Assembly: GCF_001941965.1 (NCBI RefSeq)
Contig: NZ_MKZO01000018.1
Span: 48,791 to 112,790, forward strand
Direction: 5' to 3'
From: Pseudomonas putida
GTDB lineage: Bacteria > Pseudomonadota > Gammaproteobacteria > Pseudomonadales > Pseudomonadaceae
DNA: 64,000 nt
Numbering within the stretch: the stretch's first letter is position 1; every line of letters begins with the position of its first letter. Positions 18,784-26,785 of this stretch are shown piece after piece. Made by a program: the position numbers and the translations under genes. A model generated the notes under the pieces. That model searched no databases and was not told the DNA's origin. It saw only the letters and a list, made by a program, of their open reading frames with translations.

Positions 18784-19404
18784 TCACCCCACGCGCCCGC
18801 TGGCGGCGATCGGCCGGCTCGGCGCCAGGCCGCCCCGGCATTTGAGCACCCGCCATTGCGCTGGCCGGGTGTCGATGGCGATGCGCAGGGCAGCGGGTGA
18901 AGGGTTCAAGGCGGCGCTCTGCCCACGACAGGCGAAGGCCAGGGCCTGCCCGGTTTCCGCCGCCACCTGCAAGCGCCGCAGCGCGCGGTCGTCGGCACGC
19001 TGCGGCCAGCACAGCACGGCGGCGCAACTGCCGGAACGCAGGCATTGCTCGGCAGCCCACAGGCTTTCCTTGCTGTCAGCCTCGATCACCGACAGCCAGC
19101 GCAGGTCCACGCCCGCCGCCTGCCAGGCCGGCGGATAGGGAATGAACGGCGGCGCCACCAGCACCACCCGCTCACCGCCGGCAGTCAGGCGGGCCAGGCT
19201 GGGCCAGAGCAGTTGCAGTTCACCTGCGCCCTCCTCCGCCAGCAACAGTTCACTGAGCGCGGCCGCCGGCCAGCCGCCGCCGGGCAACAATGCATCCAGT
19301 GCAGCGTGCCCGGTGGGTTGCAGGCCATGGTCCTCGACCACAGGCCGGCCTTTCCACACCCGTCGGCTGTCGAGCAGCCCGTCGAGGCTGAGCACGGCGC
19401 CCAT
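18784..19404 (-). CDS. imuA: ImuA, SOS mutagenesis accessory protein
   Basis: A 206-aa RecA/SulA-like protein of the ImuA family, part of the ImuA-ImuB-DnaE2 mutasome. Recognisable parts are GHAALDALLPGGGWPAAALSEL near the N-terminus and the core sheet strand VVLVAPPFIPYPPAW. The classical Walker A lysine is not seen, consistent with the Pseudomonas ImuA group. The ATG overlaps the lexA2 stop (TGATG), so translation is coupled. Confidence 0.93.
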   Translation of the reverse strand: MGAVLSLDGLLDSRRVWKGRPVVEDHGLQPTGHAALDALLPGGGWPAAALSELLLAEEGAGELQLLWPSLARLTAGGERVVLVAPPFIPYPPAWQAAGVDLRWLSVIEADSKESLWAAEQCLRSGSCAAVLCWPQRADDRALRRLQVAAETGQALAFACRGQSAALNPSPAALRIAIDTRPAQWRVLKCRGGLAPSRPIAASGRVG

Positions 19405-20012
19405 CAGTCACGCCTCACCAGGCCGCAGAACACGCCTTCGATGACGAAGTCGCGGTCCGGGCCGACGACAATCGGCGCGTAGGCCGGATTGCGTGGCAGC
19501 AGGCGGTAATGGCCGTTGCCCCGTTCGAAGCGCTTGATGGTCACCTCGCCATCGAGGCGGGCGACGACGATCTGCCCGTCGCGGGGATCGGACTGCTGGC
19601 GGATGCCCACCAGGTCGCCGTCGAGGATGCCGTCGTCGATCATCGAGTCGCCACGAACCTTGAGCAGGTAGTCCGGGCTGCGGCTGAACAGGTGGGCGTC
19701 GAGCATCAGTTGCTCGTGGATATCCACGTCCGGGCCGATCGGCCGGCCTGCGGCCACCTGGCCGAGCACCGGGATCTCCAGCACTTCGGGGCGGCGCAGG
19801 ACCCCGGCCAGGCGAATGCTGCGCGCCTGGTTCGGGGTGATTTCGATGAAGCCGGCCTCACAGAGGGCCTGGACATGCTTGCGCGCCACGCTGCGCGAGG
19901 CGAAGCCGAAGGCCTGGGCGATATCGGCAAGGCTCGGCGGCCGGCCTTCTCCGGTGATGCGATCACGGATGAAGGTGAGGATGGCGCTGCGTTTGGGAGA
20001 GAGTCTGGTCAT
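19404..20012 (-). CDS. lexA2: LexA2, SOS repressor of the mutagenesis operon
   Basis: A 202-aa second LexA found in many pseudomonads. It has an N-terminal winged helix (KRSAILTFIRDRITGEGRPP to SRSVARKHVQALCEAGFI) and a C-terminal latent protease. The cleavage site Ala-Gly is in LGQVAAGRP, the catalytic Ser in KVRGDSMIDDG and the Lys in GEVTIKRFERG. I chose the ATG at 20012; an ATG at 20021 lies inside the operator. The protein is expected to self-cleave on RecA activation and so release its own operon, of which it is the first gene. Confidence 0.94.
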   Translation of the reverse strand: MTRLSPKRSAILTFIRDRITGEGRPPSLADIAQAFGFASRSVARKHVQALCEAGFIEITPNQARSIRLAGVLRRPEVLEIPVLGQVAAGRPIGPDVDIHEQLMLDAHLFSRSPDYLLKVRGDSMIDDGILDGDLVGIRQQSDPRDGQIVVARLDGEVTIKRFERGNGHYRLLPRNPAYAPIVVGPDRDFVIEGVFCGLVRRD

Positions 20013-20014
20013 GG

Positions 20015-20028
20015 GGTACATTTGTACT
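20015..20028. promoter_or_regulatory. LexA2 operator
   Basis: Near-palindrome GGTAC-ATTT-GTACT (read on the minus strand AGTAC-N4-GTACC), three bases before the lexA2 start. It fits the AGTAC-N4-GTGCT-type LexA2 box described for P. putida. A further GTACT half-site lies at 20035-20039. Confidence 0.75.
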
Positions 20029-20102
20029 CTTTTCGTACTCCGCTGACCAGCCCCGTCGATCGGCGGGTATGATGGCCACTCATTGTTTTACGGATATGCA
20101 CC

Positions 20103-20762
20103 ATGCTCGACGCCCTGCTCTTCGACCTCGACGGCACCCTGTCCGATACCGACAAACTGCATCTGGTGGCCATGCAGCAACTGCTGCACGAGGACGGCCG
20201 CACCCTGACCGAGGCGGAATTCGAGGCGCATATCAGCGGGCGGGCCAATGCCGACCTGTGCCGTTACCTGTTTCCGGACCGGCCGCTGAGCGAGCACCGG
20301 GACTTTGCCGACCGCAAGGAAGCGCGGTTTCGCGAACTGTCGCCGACGCTGCAGCCGACGCCGGGGCTGGTGCGCCTGCTGGAGTACGCCGAGGCCCGTG
20401 GCATCGGCATGGCGGTGGTGACCAATGCACCGCGGGCCAATGCCGAGCACATGCTCAAGGCATTGGGCCTGGCCGGGCGATTCGAGCACGTGCTGGTGGC
20501 CGAGGAGCTGCCGAAGGCCAAGCCGGATCCGCTGCCCTACCTGACCGGGTTGCAGCGTTTGAATGCGCAGGCCGGGCGGGCGCTGGCGTTCGAGGACTCG
20601 GTGCCGGGGGTGAAGGCGGCCAGCGGTGCGGGGATCTTTACCGTGGGGTTGTCGACGAGTCAGACGGTGGAGGCGCTGATGGCGGCGGGGGCGCAACTGG
20701 TGGTGGCGGATTTCGAGGATGAGCGGTTGTGGGAAGTCATTCGGCGGATGACCGATAAGTAG
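20103..20762 (+). CDS. HAD-superfamily phosphatase (beta-phosphoglucomutase-like)
   Basis: A 219-aa HAD hydrolase of subfamily IA. The nucleophile motif LLFDLDGTLSDTD is at residues 5-17, with a four-helix cap region following. Motif II is VVTNAPRANAEHML, motif III is around KAKPDPLPYL, and the acidic motif is LAFEDSVPGVKAA. All catalytic positions are present. The physiological substrate (a small phosphorylated metabolite) cannot be named. It is divergent from lexA2 with an 80-bp promoter region. Confidence 0.92.
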   Translation: MLDALLFDLDGTLSDTDKLHLVAMQQLLHEDGRTLTEAEFEAHISGRANADLCRYLFPDRPLSEHRDFADRKEARFRELSPTLQPTPGLVRLLEYAEARGIGMAVVTNAPRANAEHMLKALGLAGRFEHVLVAEELPKAKPDPLPYLTGLQRLNAQAGRALAFEDSVPGVKAASGAGIFTVGLSTSQTVEALMAAGAQLVVADFEDERLWEVIRRMTDK

Positions 20763-20771
20763 AGGTTGTCT

Positions 20772-20859
20772 GGGCCATTTATCGCTGGCAAGCCAGCTCC
20801 CACAGGGTTTTGCAGCAACTCGAACCCTGTGGGAGCTGGCTTGCCAGCGATGAGGCCCT
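20772..20859. repeat. REP doublet
   Basis: Inverted REP cores at 20780-20807 and 20825-20858 between the HAD gene and liuR, immediately upstream of the liuR promoter palindrome. Confidence 0.9.
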
Positions 20860-20879
20860 GAAGGACACCGCCAATCACC

Positions 20880-20909
20880 TTGACGTATACGTCAACCTGG
20901 CTTTAGGTT
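20880..20909 (+). promoter_or_regulatory. LiuR operator and promoter
   Basis: Perfect 16-bp palindrome TTGACGTATACGTCAA at 20880-20895. Its first half supplies a consensus -35 (TTGACG), with TAGGTT as a possible -10 at 20904-20909 (18-bp spacer). The palindrome resembles the LiuR/LiuQ operators known upstream of leucine-degradation genes in proteobacteria. Confidence 0.7.
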
Positions 20910-20942
20910 AGGCCCCATCGCCTTCACACCCAGAGCCCCGCC

Positions 20943-21347
20943 ATGAGCAGCCAGACCTACAGTATTTCCGACCTGTCCCGCGAGCTGGACATCACCACCC
21001 GGGCGATCCGCTTCTACGAGGAACAAGGCCTGCTCAGCCCCGAGCGGCGCGGCCTGGAGCGCATCTACTCGGCCCGCGACAAGGTCAGCCTGAAACTCAT
21101 CCTGCGCGGCAAGCGCATCGGCTTTTCCCTCGCCGAATGCCGCGAACTGATCGAGCTGTACGACCCCACCGGCGGCAATACCAAGCAGCTCAACAGCATG
21201 CTGGCGAAGATCGCCGAGCGCCGCGCCCAGCTGGAACAGCAACTGCTCGACATCCAGCAGATGCAGCTGGAACTGGATACCGCCGAAGAACGCTGCCAGC
21301 AAGCCCTGGCCGCAACCCTGAACAAACAGAACAACAACGGCCATTGA
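20943..21347 (+). CDS. liuR: MerR family regulator of leucine/isovalerate degradation
   Basis: A 134-aa MerR protein: helix-turn-helix YSISDLSRELDITTRAIRFY at the N-terminus, wing EEQGLLSPERRG, then a long coiled-coil dimerisation helix (QLNSMLAKIAERRAQLEQQL) with a short C-terminus. No Cys/His metal-binding residues are present, consistent with LiuR and not with a metal sensor. It is followed directly by HMG-CoA lyase, one of the leucine pathway enzymes. The palindromic operator at 20880 precedes it, so autoregulation is likely. Confidence 0.9.
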   Translation: MSSQTYSISDLSRELDITTRAIRFYEEQGLLSPERRGLERIYSARDKVSLKLILRGKRIGFSLAECRELIELYDPTGGNTKQLNSMLAKIAERRAQLEQQLLDIQQMQLELDTAEERCQQALAATLNKQNNNGH

Positions 21348-21369
21348 GCCCCACCAGGAAGCCCCCGCC

Positions 21370-22269
21370 ATGCCATTGCCCGCCAAAGTGCGTCTGGTCG
21401 AAGTCGGTCCCCGCGACGGTCTGCAGAACGAAGCCCAACCCATCAGCGTCGCCGACAAGGTGCGCCTGGTCGATGACCTCACCGATGCCGGCCTGTCCTA
21501 CGTCGAAGTCGGCAGTTTCGTCTCGCCGAAATGGGTCCCGCAGATGGCCGGTTCGGCCGAGGTGTTCGCCGGAATCCGCCAGCAGCCCGGGGTGACCTAC
21601 GCCGCCCTGGCGCCGAACATGCGCGGCTTCGAGGACGCCCTCGCCGCCCGGGTCAAGGAAGTCGCGGTGTTCGCCGCCGCCTCCGAGGCGTTCTCCCAGC
21701 GCAATATCAACTGCTCCATCTGCGAGAGCCTGCAACGCTTCGTGCCGATCATGGACGCCGCGCGCCAGCACGGTGTGCGGGTGCGCGGCTATGTGTCCTG
21801 CGTGCTGGGTTGCCCGTACGAGGGCGAGGTGGATGCGGCCCAGGTCGCCGCCGTGGCCCGCGAGCTGTACGAAATGGGCTGCTATGAAGTGTCCCTGGGC
21901 GACACCATCGGCACCGGTACCCCGGGCGCTACCCGCCACCTGTTCAACGTGGTCGGCGCCCAGGTCCCACGCCCGCAACTGGCCGGGCATTTCCACGACA
22001 CCTACGGCCAGGCCCTGGCCAACGTCTACGCCAGCCTGCTGGAAGGCGTCAGCGTGTTCGACAGCTCGGTCGCCGGCCTCGGCGGCTGCCCGTATGCCAA
22101 GGGCGCCAGCGGCAACGTGGCCAGCGAGGACGTGCTGTACATGTTGCAGGGCCTGGGCATCGACACCGGCATCGACCTGGACAAACTGATCGCCGCCGGC
22201 CAGCGCATCAGCGCGGTGCTCGGCCGTGCCACCGGCTCGCGGGTAGCACGTGCGCGTAACGCCTGCTGA
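21370..22269 (+). CDS. mvaB: Hydroxymethylglutaryl-CoA lyase
   Basis: A 299-aa TIM-barrel lyase cleaving 3-hydroxy-3-methylglutaryl-CoA to acetoacetate and acetyl-CoA, the last step of leucine degradation (also called liuE). Signatures are LVEVGPRDGLQNE at the start, GCPYEGEVD, HFHDTYGQALANVYA with metal-binding histidines, and the catalytic-cysteine motif GLGGCPYAKGASGN. It is 23 bp downstream of liuR and probably cotranscribed. The other leucine genes (isovaleryl-CoA dehydrogenase, methylcrotonyl-CoA carboxylase) are not in this window. Confidence 0.96.
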   Translation: MPLPAKVRLVEVGPRDGLQNEAQPISVADKVRLVDDLTDAGLSYVEVGSFVSPKWVPQMAGSAEVFAGIRQQPGVTYAALAPNMRGFEDALAARVKEVAVFAAASEAFSQRNINCSICESLQRFVPIMDAARQHGVRVRGYVSCVLGCPYEGEVDAAQVAAVARELYEMGCYEVSLGDTIGTGTPGATRHLFNVVGAQVPRPQLAGHFHDTYGQALANVYASLLEGVSVFDSSVAGLGGCPYAKGASGNVASEDVLYMLQGLGIDTGIDLDKLIAAGQRISAVLGRATGSRVARARNAC

Positions 22270-22275
22270 GGACGT

Positions 22276-22344
22276 GGTAACACTGTGCACTTGGTCACAA
22301 AGTGTTACCGCCTACCCACGTCCCAGGGAAAAACCGGGTAACAC
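22276..22344. promoter_or_regulatory. Candidate CbrB upstream activator sites for crcY
   Basis: Three GTAAC/GTTAC-type sites: GGTAACACT (22276-22284), AGTGTTACC (22301-22309) and GGTAACAC (22337-22344). They lie about 105 to 175 bp upstream of the predicted CrcY start, the distance expected for a sigma-54 activator, and resemble the half-sites reported for CbrB. Confidence 0.6.
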
Positions 22345-22425
22345 GGAAACAAATCAGCGGATTTTCCCGTGCCAGCTTTTTCGCATAAACCGCCAACCCC
22401 TTGATTTCATTGGGTTTTGAAAAGT

Positions 22426-22441
22426 TGGCACGGCACCTGCT
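22426..22441 (+). promoter_or_regulatory. Sigma-54 promoter of crcY
   Basis: TTGGCAC-GGCAC-CTGCT matches the RpoN consensus TGGCAC-N5-TTGCW, with GG at 22427-22428 and GC at 22439-22440, placing the transcription start near 22451. Confidence 0.85.
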
Positions 22442-22450
22442 ATATCTCTG

Positions 22451-22811
22451 GCACAACAAGAATAAAAAATGCGGCAAACCCAATAAAAACAAGACGTACC
22501 GGATCTGACATAACAAGAACAATACGGCAGAGACGAAGCTAACTGATTTTTTTGAAGTGGATGGCTTTTCGGGGGCGTGCCCCGCAACCAGGCAGAGAAC
22601 AATAAAACTACCTCAAGGTAGCGCCCGTCACGGTTGGATCAATTGATAAAGGTCGATCAGCGCTCAAAAAAATACGTTTGCTCTTGATCCCGGATGGGGA
22701 TCGCACAAAACAGCACCAAGAGGCAACGGTTGCCAAAAACAACAATAGACCGCCCTCCAATAACAAAAAAAGAGCACGCAACAATCTTTGAGGGGAGCTT
22801 CGGCTCCCCTC
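22451..22811 (+). ncRNA. crcY: CrcY-type small RNA (Hfq/Crc sequestering)
   Basis: The roughly 360-nt transcript begins GCACAACAAG, like known CrcZ/CrcY RNAs. It carries at least six A-rich AAnAAnAA-type motifs, including ACAACAAGAATAAAAAA near 22452, CCAATAAAAACAAG near 22481, AACAAGAACAA near 22512, AACAATAAAA near 22600, AAAACAACAATAG near 22736 and AATAACAAAAAAAG near 22759. Such motifs bind Hfq with Crc and relieve carbon catabolite repression. Location between mvaB and an MgtC gene is, as I recall, that of crcY in P. putida, and the length fits. Transcription would depend on RpoN and CbrB. Confidence 0.88.
22791..22810. terminator. Terminator hairpin at the end of crcY
   Basis: AGGGGAGC-TTCG-GCTCCCCT, a perfect 8-bp stem with a UUCG loop, between the sRNA and the convergent mgtC-like gene. 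It lacks a long T-tract on either side, so termination may be partly shared with processing. Confidence 0.65.
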
Positions 22812-22818
22812 AGTGCAT

Positions 22819-23367
22819 TCAGGCCTTGCCACTTTCCTCTTTCTTTCCCTCCTCCTCCTTGCGCTTCCTCTTGTGTTCCTCGTCCTCGAACAGGTCCACC
22901 ACCCACGGCATGATCGCGAACACCACCAGCGCCAGCAGTGTGCTGAACAGCGCCGTGGCCTCGCGGCCCATGCCGGCCGCCACGCCAATCGCCGCGGTCA
23001 TCCACAGCCCGGCCGCCGTGGTCAGGCCCTTGACGTGACTGGCGTCCATATCGTGGCCCTTGAGAATGGTCCCGGCGCCGAGAAAGCCGATCCCGGCGAC
23101 GATACCCTGCACCACCCGGCTCAAGGCCGCATCGTCGGCCCCGGCCATGCGCGGCACGAGGACGAACAGCGCCGCACCGATGGCCACCAGCATATGGGTA
23201 CGCACCCCGGCGGCCTTGCCCTTCATCTCGCGCTCGAAACCGAGCACCGCGCCCAATAGCGCCGCCATCAACAGGCGAACCGACACCTGGGTCAGCTGTT
23301 TCGCATCGGTGATGTCGGCGAATTCCGCCACCAGTGTCACCCACACCTCATGCCACCAGGCGTCCAT
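22819..23367 (-). CDS. MgtC/SapB family membrane protein
   Basis: A 182-aa inner-membrane protein with the MgtC family motif LLGAVLGFEREMKGKAAGVRTH near residues 33-54 and several hydrophobic helices (MLVAIGAALFVLV, VVQGIVAGIGFLGAGTIL, LTTAAGLWMTAAIGVAAGMG). The C-terminal 25 residues are highly charged (EDEEHKRKRKEEEGKKEE). MgtC relatives modulate magnesium homeostasis and F-ATPase; the role here is inferred from family only. I chose the ATG at 23367. It converges on the crcY terminator. Confidence 0.9.
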   Translation of the reverse strand: MDAWWHEVWVTLVAEFADITDAKQLTQVSVRLLMAALLGAVLGFEREMKGKAAGVRTHMLVAIGAALFVLVPRMAGADDAALSRVVQGIVAGIGFLGAGTILKGHDMDASHVKGLTTAAGLWMTAAIGVAAGMGREATALFSTLLALVVFAIMPWVVDLFEDEEHKRKRKEEEGKKEESGKA

Positions 23368-23509
23368 GGCGTTGTCCTTGTCAGAGCAGTTACCCGATGG
23401 ACAACACCCGCTTCGACAAAGTGCGATTGCGACCGCTGATCGGTTCAAGGCCGCAAGCGCCACGGCACGACGGTCACAGCCTCATAAGCCACCGCATGAG
23501 GAACACGCC

Positions 23510-23749
23510 ATGCCCATCCGCATCGATGAAACCACCCAACGCTGCACCCTGATCGGCGACGACCTGGATATCGAAGGCGACGCCACCGAGGTGCAGGTGC
23601 TGACCGACGAAGACCTGCGCATGTCGGTCGCCGAGCTGGCCGGCAAGCGCGTGCCGATCACCGAAGCCGAGGCCGACGCCCTCACCGTGGCCGGTGCGGT
23701 GGATGGTCACAGGCATCTTAAGAGCAGCGCTCCGGGCTCGATAATCTAG
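23510..23749 (+). CDS. DUF3203 family small protein
   Basis: A 79-aa soluble protein with the DUF3203 pattern: MPIRIDETTQRCTLIGDDL, then TDEDLRMSVAELAGKRVPIT and EAEADALTVAGAVD. The ATG at 23510 has a GAGGAA ribosome-binding site. No function is known. It is divergent from mgtC and lies 120 bp before ccoG. Confidence 0.8.
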   Translation: MPIRIDETTQRCTLIGDDLDIEGDATEVQVLTDEDLRMSVAELAGKRVPITEAEADALTVAGAVDGHRHLKSSAPGSII

Positions 23750-23870
23750 GGCCTGCAGGCGATACACGGGAAATCTGATACGGTTTTTATCGGGATACCT
23801 GAATCTGTTCTGCAAACAGATCGCTCGCCATAGTTCATGGGCCTGATCGAGGCCTGATGAGCGACGAACC

Positions 23871-25280
23871 ATGAGCGAACCTATCCCCGTCAAGATCGTT
23901 GAAATTGCCGAGCCGTCTCACAAGAAGAAGGCCGCCAGCAGCGACAGACAGATCTTCACCCGCAGCTTCACCGGTCTGTACCGCAACCTGCGCCTGGGTG
24001 GCGCAGGTTTTCTCTTCCTGCTGTTCTTCGCCACCGCCTGGCTCAACTGGGGCGGCCGCCAGGCGGTGCTCTGGGATCTGGCGGAAAGCAAGTTCCACAT
24101 CTTCGGCGCGACCTTCTGGCCGCAAGACTTCATCCTGCTTTCGGCGCTGCTGATCATCTGCGCCTTCGGTCTGTTCGCCATCACCGTGTTCGCCGGCCGG
24201 GTCTGGTGCGGCTACACCTGCCCGCAGAGCACCTGGACCTGGCTGTTCATGTGGTGCGAGAAGGTCACCGAGGGCGACCGCAACCAGCGCATGAAACTGG
24301 ACAAGGCCGCCTGGGGCCCGAACAAGCTGGCCCGCCGTGCCCTCAAGCACAGCCTGTGGCTGGCCATCAGCGTGCTGACCGGGCTGACCTTCGTCGGCTA
24401 CTTCACGCCGATCCGGCCCCTGGCCGAAGAGCTGTTCACCCTGCAGGCCGGCGGGGTCAGCCTGTTCTGGATCCTGTTCTTCACCGGCGCCACCTATATC
24501 AATGCCGGCTGGATGCGCGAGGCGGTGTGCATGCACATGTGCCCCTACGCCCGCTTCCAGAGCGTGATGTTCGACAAGGACACCCTGGCCGTCGCCTATG
24601 ACCCACGTCGCGGCGAGAACCGTGGCGCCCGCAAGAAGGAGCAGGACTACAAGGCTGCCGGCCTCGGCGACTGCATCGACTGCACGATGTGCGTGCAGGT
24701 CTGCCCCACCGGCATCGATATTCGCGATGGCCTGCAGATGGAGTGCATCGGCTGCGCCGCCTGCATCGACGCCTGCGACAGCATCATGGACAAGATGAAC
24801 TACCCGCGCGGCCTGATCGGCTACAAGTCCGAGCACACCCTGCAAGGCGGCAAGACCCACTGGCTGCGTCCGCGCCTGCTGGGCTACGTCACCGTGCTGG
24901 TGGTGATGATCGGCGCCCTGGCCATCGCCCTCCATGAACGGCCGATGCTGTCCATGGACGTGATCAAGGACCGCGGCCTGTTCCGCGAGAACGCCCAGGG
25001 CCAGATCGAGAACATCTACATCCTCAAGGTGATCAACAAGACCCAGGCCCCGCAGAGCTACCAATTGCGCCTGCTCGATGCCGACGGCTTCGAGCTGCAC
25101 GGCAAGACCCGCTTCACCCTCGCCGCCAGCGAGATGGCGGAACTGCCGGTCTCGGTGGCGATGCTCGGTGAACGCGCCGCCAGCAGCTCCCAGGAGCTGG
25201 ACTTCGAACTGGTCGACAGCGACGAGCCGGACATCCGCGCCGTGGCCCGCAGCCGCTTCGTTGCCCCGCTGAACCGCTGA
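23871..25280 (+). CDS. ccoG: CcoG, cytochrome cbb3 oxidase assembly protein
   Basis: A 469-aa membrane-bound ferredoxin-like protein (RdxA/FixG), involved in copper handling for cbb3-type oxidase assembly. Five hydrophobic segments occur in the first 370 residues (LGGAGFLFLLFFATAWL, FILLSALLIICAFGLFAITV and others). Two 4Fe-4S cysteine clusters occur around residues 264-303 (DCIDCTMCVQVCPTG and CIGCAACIDACD). A periplasmic C-terminal immunoglobulin-like domain follows. The upstream Cys motifs GYTCPQSTW and HMCPYARFQ are typical. The ccoNOPQ operon is not in the window; no Anr box was seen upstream. Confidence 0.95.
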   Translation: MSEPIPVKIVEIAEPSHKKKAASSDRQIFTRSFTGLYRNLRLGGAGFLFLLFFATAWLNWGGRQAVLWDLAESKFHIFGATFWPQDFILLSALLIICAFGLFAITVFAGRVWCGYTCPQSTWTWLFMWCEKVTEGDRNQRMKLDKAAWGPNKLARRALKHSLWLAISVLTGLTFVGYFTPIRPLAEELFTLQAGGVSLFWILFFTGATYINAGWMREAVCMHMCPYARFQSVMFDKDTLAVAYDPRRGENRGARKKEQDYKAAGLGDCIDCTMCVQVCPTGIDIRDGLQMECIGCAACIDACDSIMDKMNYPRGLIGYKSEHTLQGGKTHWLRPRLLGYVTVLVVMIGALAIALHERPMLSMDVIKDRGLFRENAQGQIENIYILKVINKTQAPQSYQLRLLDADGFELHGKTRFTLAASEMAELPVSVAMLGERAASSSQELDFELVDSDEPDIRAVARSRFVAPLNR

Positions 25281-25316
25281 TCCCCTACACTGCGTGCACT
25301 TCGAACCAGCAGAGCC

Positions 25317-26729
25317 ATGATGAAACGCTACGAGAAATTCGCCGACGACATTGCCGAACTGATCTACACCGGGGTCCTCGGCCCCGGCCAGCGGGTGCCG
25401 TCGGTGCGCTATGCGAGCCAGACCCACGGGGTCAGTCCGTCCACGGTGTTCCAGGCTTACTACCTGCTGGAGCGCCGCGGCCTGATCCGAGCGCGGCCGC
25501 GCTCGGGGTATTTCGTCAACGCCCATGCGCCGAAGCCGTTCAGCGAGCCACGGATCGGCGAGCCGGCCGGCGAGTCCACCGAGGTGGATGTCAGCGAACT
25601 GGTGTTCTCCATCCTCGAGTCGATCAAGGACCCGCACACCGTGCCCTTCGGCTCGGCCTTCCCCAGCCCGACCCTGTTCCCCCTGCAGCGCCTGGCCCGC
25701 TCCCTGGCCAGCGCGACCCGGGACATGGACCCGCGCATGGTGGTCACCGACCTGTCGCCGGGCAACCCGCAACTGCGCCGGCAGATCGCCCTGCGCTACA
25801 TGGTCGGCGGGCTGATGCTGCCGATGGAGGAGCTGCTGATCACCAACGGCGCCCTGGAGGCGCTGAACCTGTGCCTGCAGGCGGTGACCGAACCGGGCGA
25901 CCTGGTGGCGATCGAGGCGCCGGCCTTCTATGCCTGCCTGCAGGTGCTGGAGCGTCTCAAGCTCAAGGCCGTGGAGATTCCCGTGCATCCGCGCGAGGGT
26001 ATCGACCTGGGGGTGCTGGCGCAGACCCTGGAACGTCATCCGGTCAAGGCCGTGTGGTGCATGACCAACTTCCAGAACCCGGTGGGCGCCAGCGTGCCGG
26101 AAGCGAAGAAGCAGGCGCTGGTGGAGTTGCTGCGCCAGCACCAGGTGCCGCTGATCGAGGACGATGTCTACGCCGAGCTGTACTACGCCCAGCAGGCGCC
26201 AAAGCCGGCCAAGGCCTTCGACACCGAGGGCCTGGTGATGCATTGCAGCTCGTTCTCCAAGAGCCTGGCCCCGGGTTATCGGATCGGCTGGGTAGCCGCC
26301 GGGCGTTTCGCCCGCAAGATCGAGCGGCTCAAGCTGATGACCTCGCTGTGTGCCTCGATGCCGGCCCAGGCGGCCATCGCCGACTACCTCCAGCATGGCG
26401 GCTACGACCGCCATCTGCGCCGCCTGCGCTATGCCCTGGAGGAACAGAAGAACGCCATGCTCGCCGCCATCGCCCGGCACTTCCCGGCCTCGGTGCGGGT
26501 CAGCCATCCATCCGGCGGCTACTTCCTGTGGCTGGAACTGCCGGAAAACATGGACTCCCTGAAGCTGTTCCAGATGGCCCTGGCCCAGGGCATCAGCATC
26601 GCCCCAGGGCCGATCTTCTCGCCGACCCAGCGCTTCCGCCATTGCATCCGTTTGAATTACGGCAGCCCCTGGACCGAGCAATCGGAAAAAGCCATGGAAA
26701 CACTCGGACGGATCGTACGTTCGTTCTAG
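25317..26729 (+). CDS. MocR/PdxR family regulator (GntR helix-turn-helix fused to aminotransferase fold)
   Basis: A 470-aa protein. The N-terminal 70 residues are a GntR-type winged helix (AELIYTGVLGPGQRVPSVRYAS, STVFQAYYLLERRGLI, RPRSGYFV). The rest is a fold-type-I aminotransferase domain with the PLP lysine in SFSKSLAPGYRIGW (K315) and the DDVYAELYY and NFQNPVGAS motifs. MocR regulators sense amino-acid-related or vitamin B6 compounds and usually control neighbouring genes. No clear target lies adjacent: it is downstream of ccoG and upstream of a kinase, both on the same strand. Confidence 0.92.
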   Translation: MMKRYEKFADDIAELIYTGVLGPGQRVPSVRYASQTHGVSPSTVFQAYYLLERRGLIRARPRSGYFVNAHAPKPFSEPRIGEPAGESTEVDVSELVFSILESIKDPHTVPFGSAFPSPTLFPLQRLARSLASATRDMDPRMVVTDLSPGNPQLRRQIALRYMVGGLMLPMEELLITNGALEALNLCLQAVTEPGDLVAIEAPAFYACLQVLERLKLKAVEIPVHPREGIDLGVLAQTLERHPVKAVWCMTNFQNPVGASVPEAKKQALVELLRQHQVPLIEDDVYAELYYAQQAPKPAKAFDTEGLVMHCSSFSKSLAPGYRIGWVAAGRFARKIERLKLMTSLCASMPAQAAIADYLQHGGYDRHLRRLRYALEEQKNAMLAAIARHFPASVRVSHPSGGYFLWLELPENMDSLKLFQMALAQGISIAPGPIFSPTQRFRHCIRLNYGSPWTEQSEKAMETLGRIVRSF

Positions 26730-26785
26730 CCGCCGGACGAGCGTGGGTCTAAAGTGGCGAAATTGGCTTGTTTCCGGATCTTTCC

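Noticed and set aside
23750..23870. Anr/FNR box (TTGAT-N4-ATCAA) upstream of ccoG
   Set aside because: Only CTGATCGAG-like fragments are present; no proper palindrome.
23835..26681. A 948-codon open frame on the minus strand
   Set aside because: Antisense to ccoG and the MocR gene, with a His/Gln/Ala-rich product of no recognisable fold.
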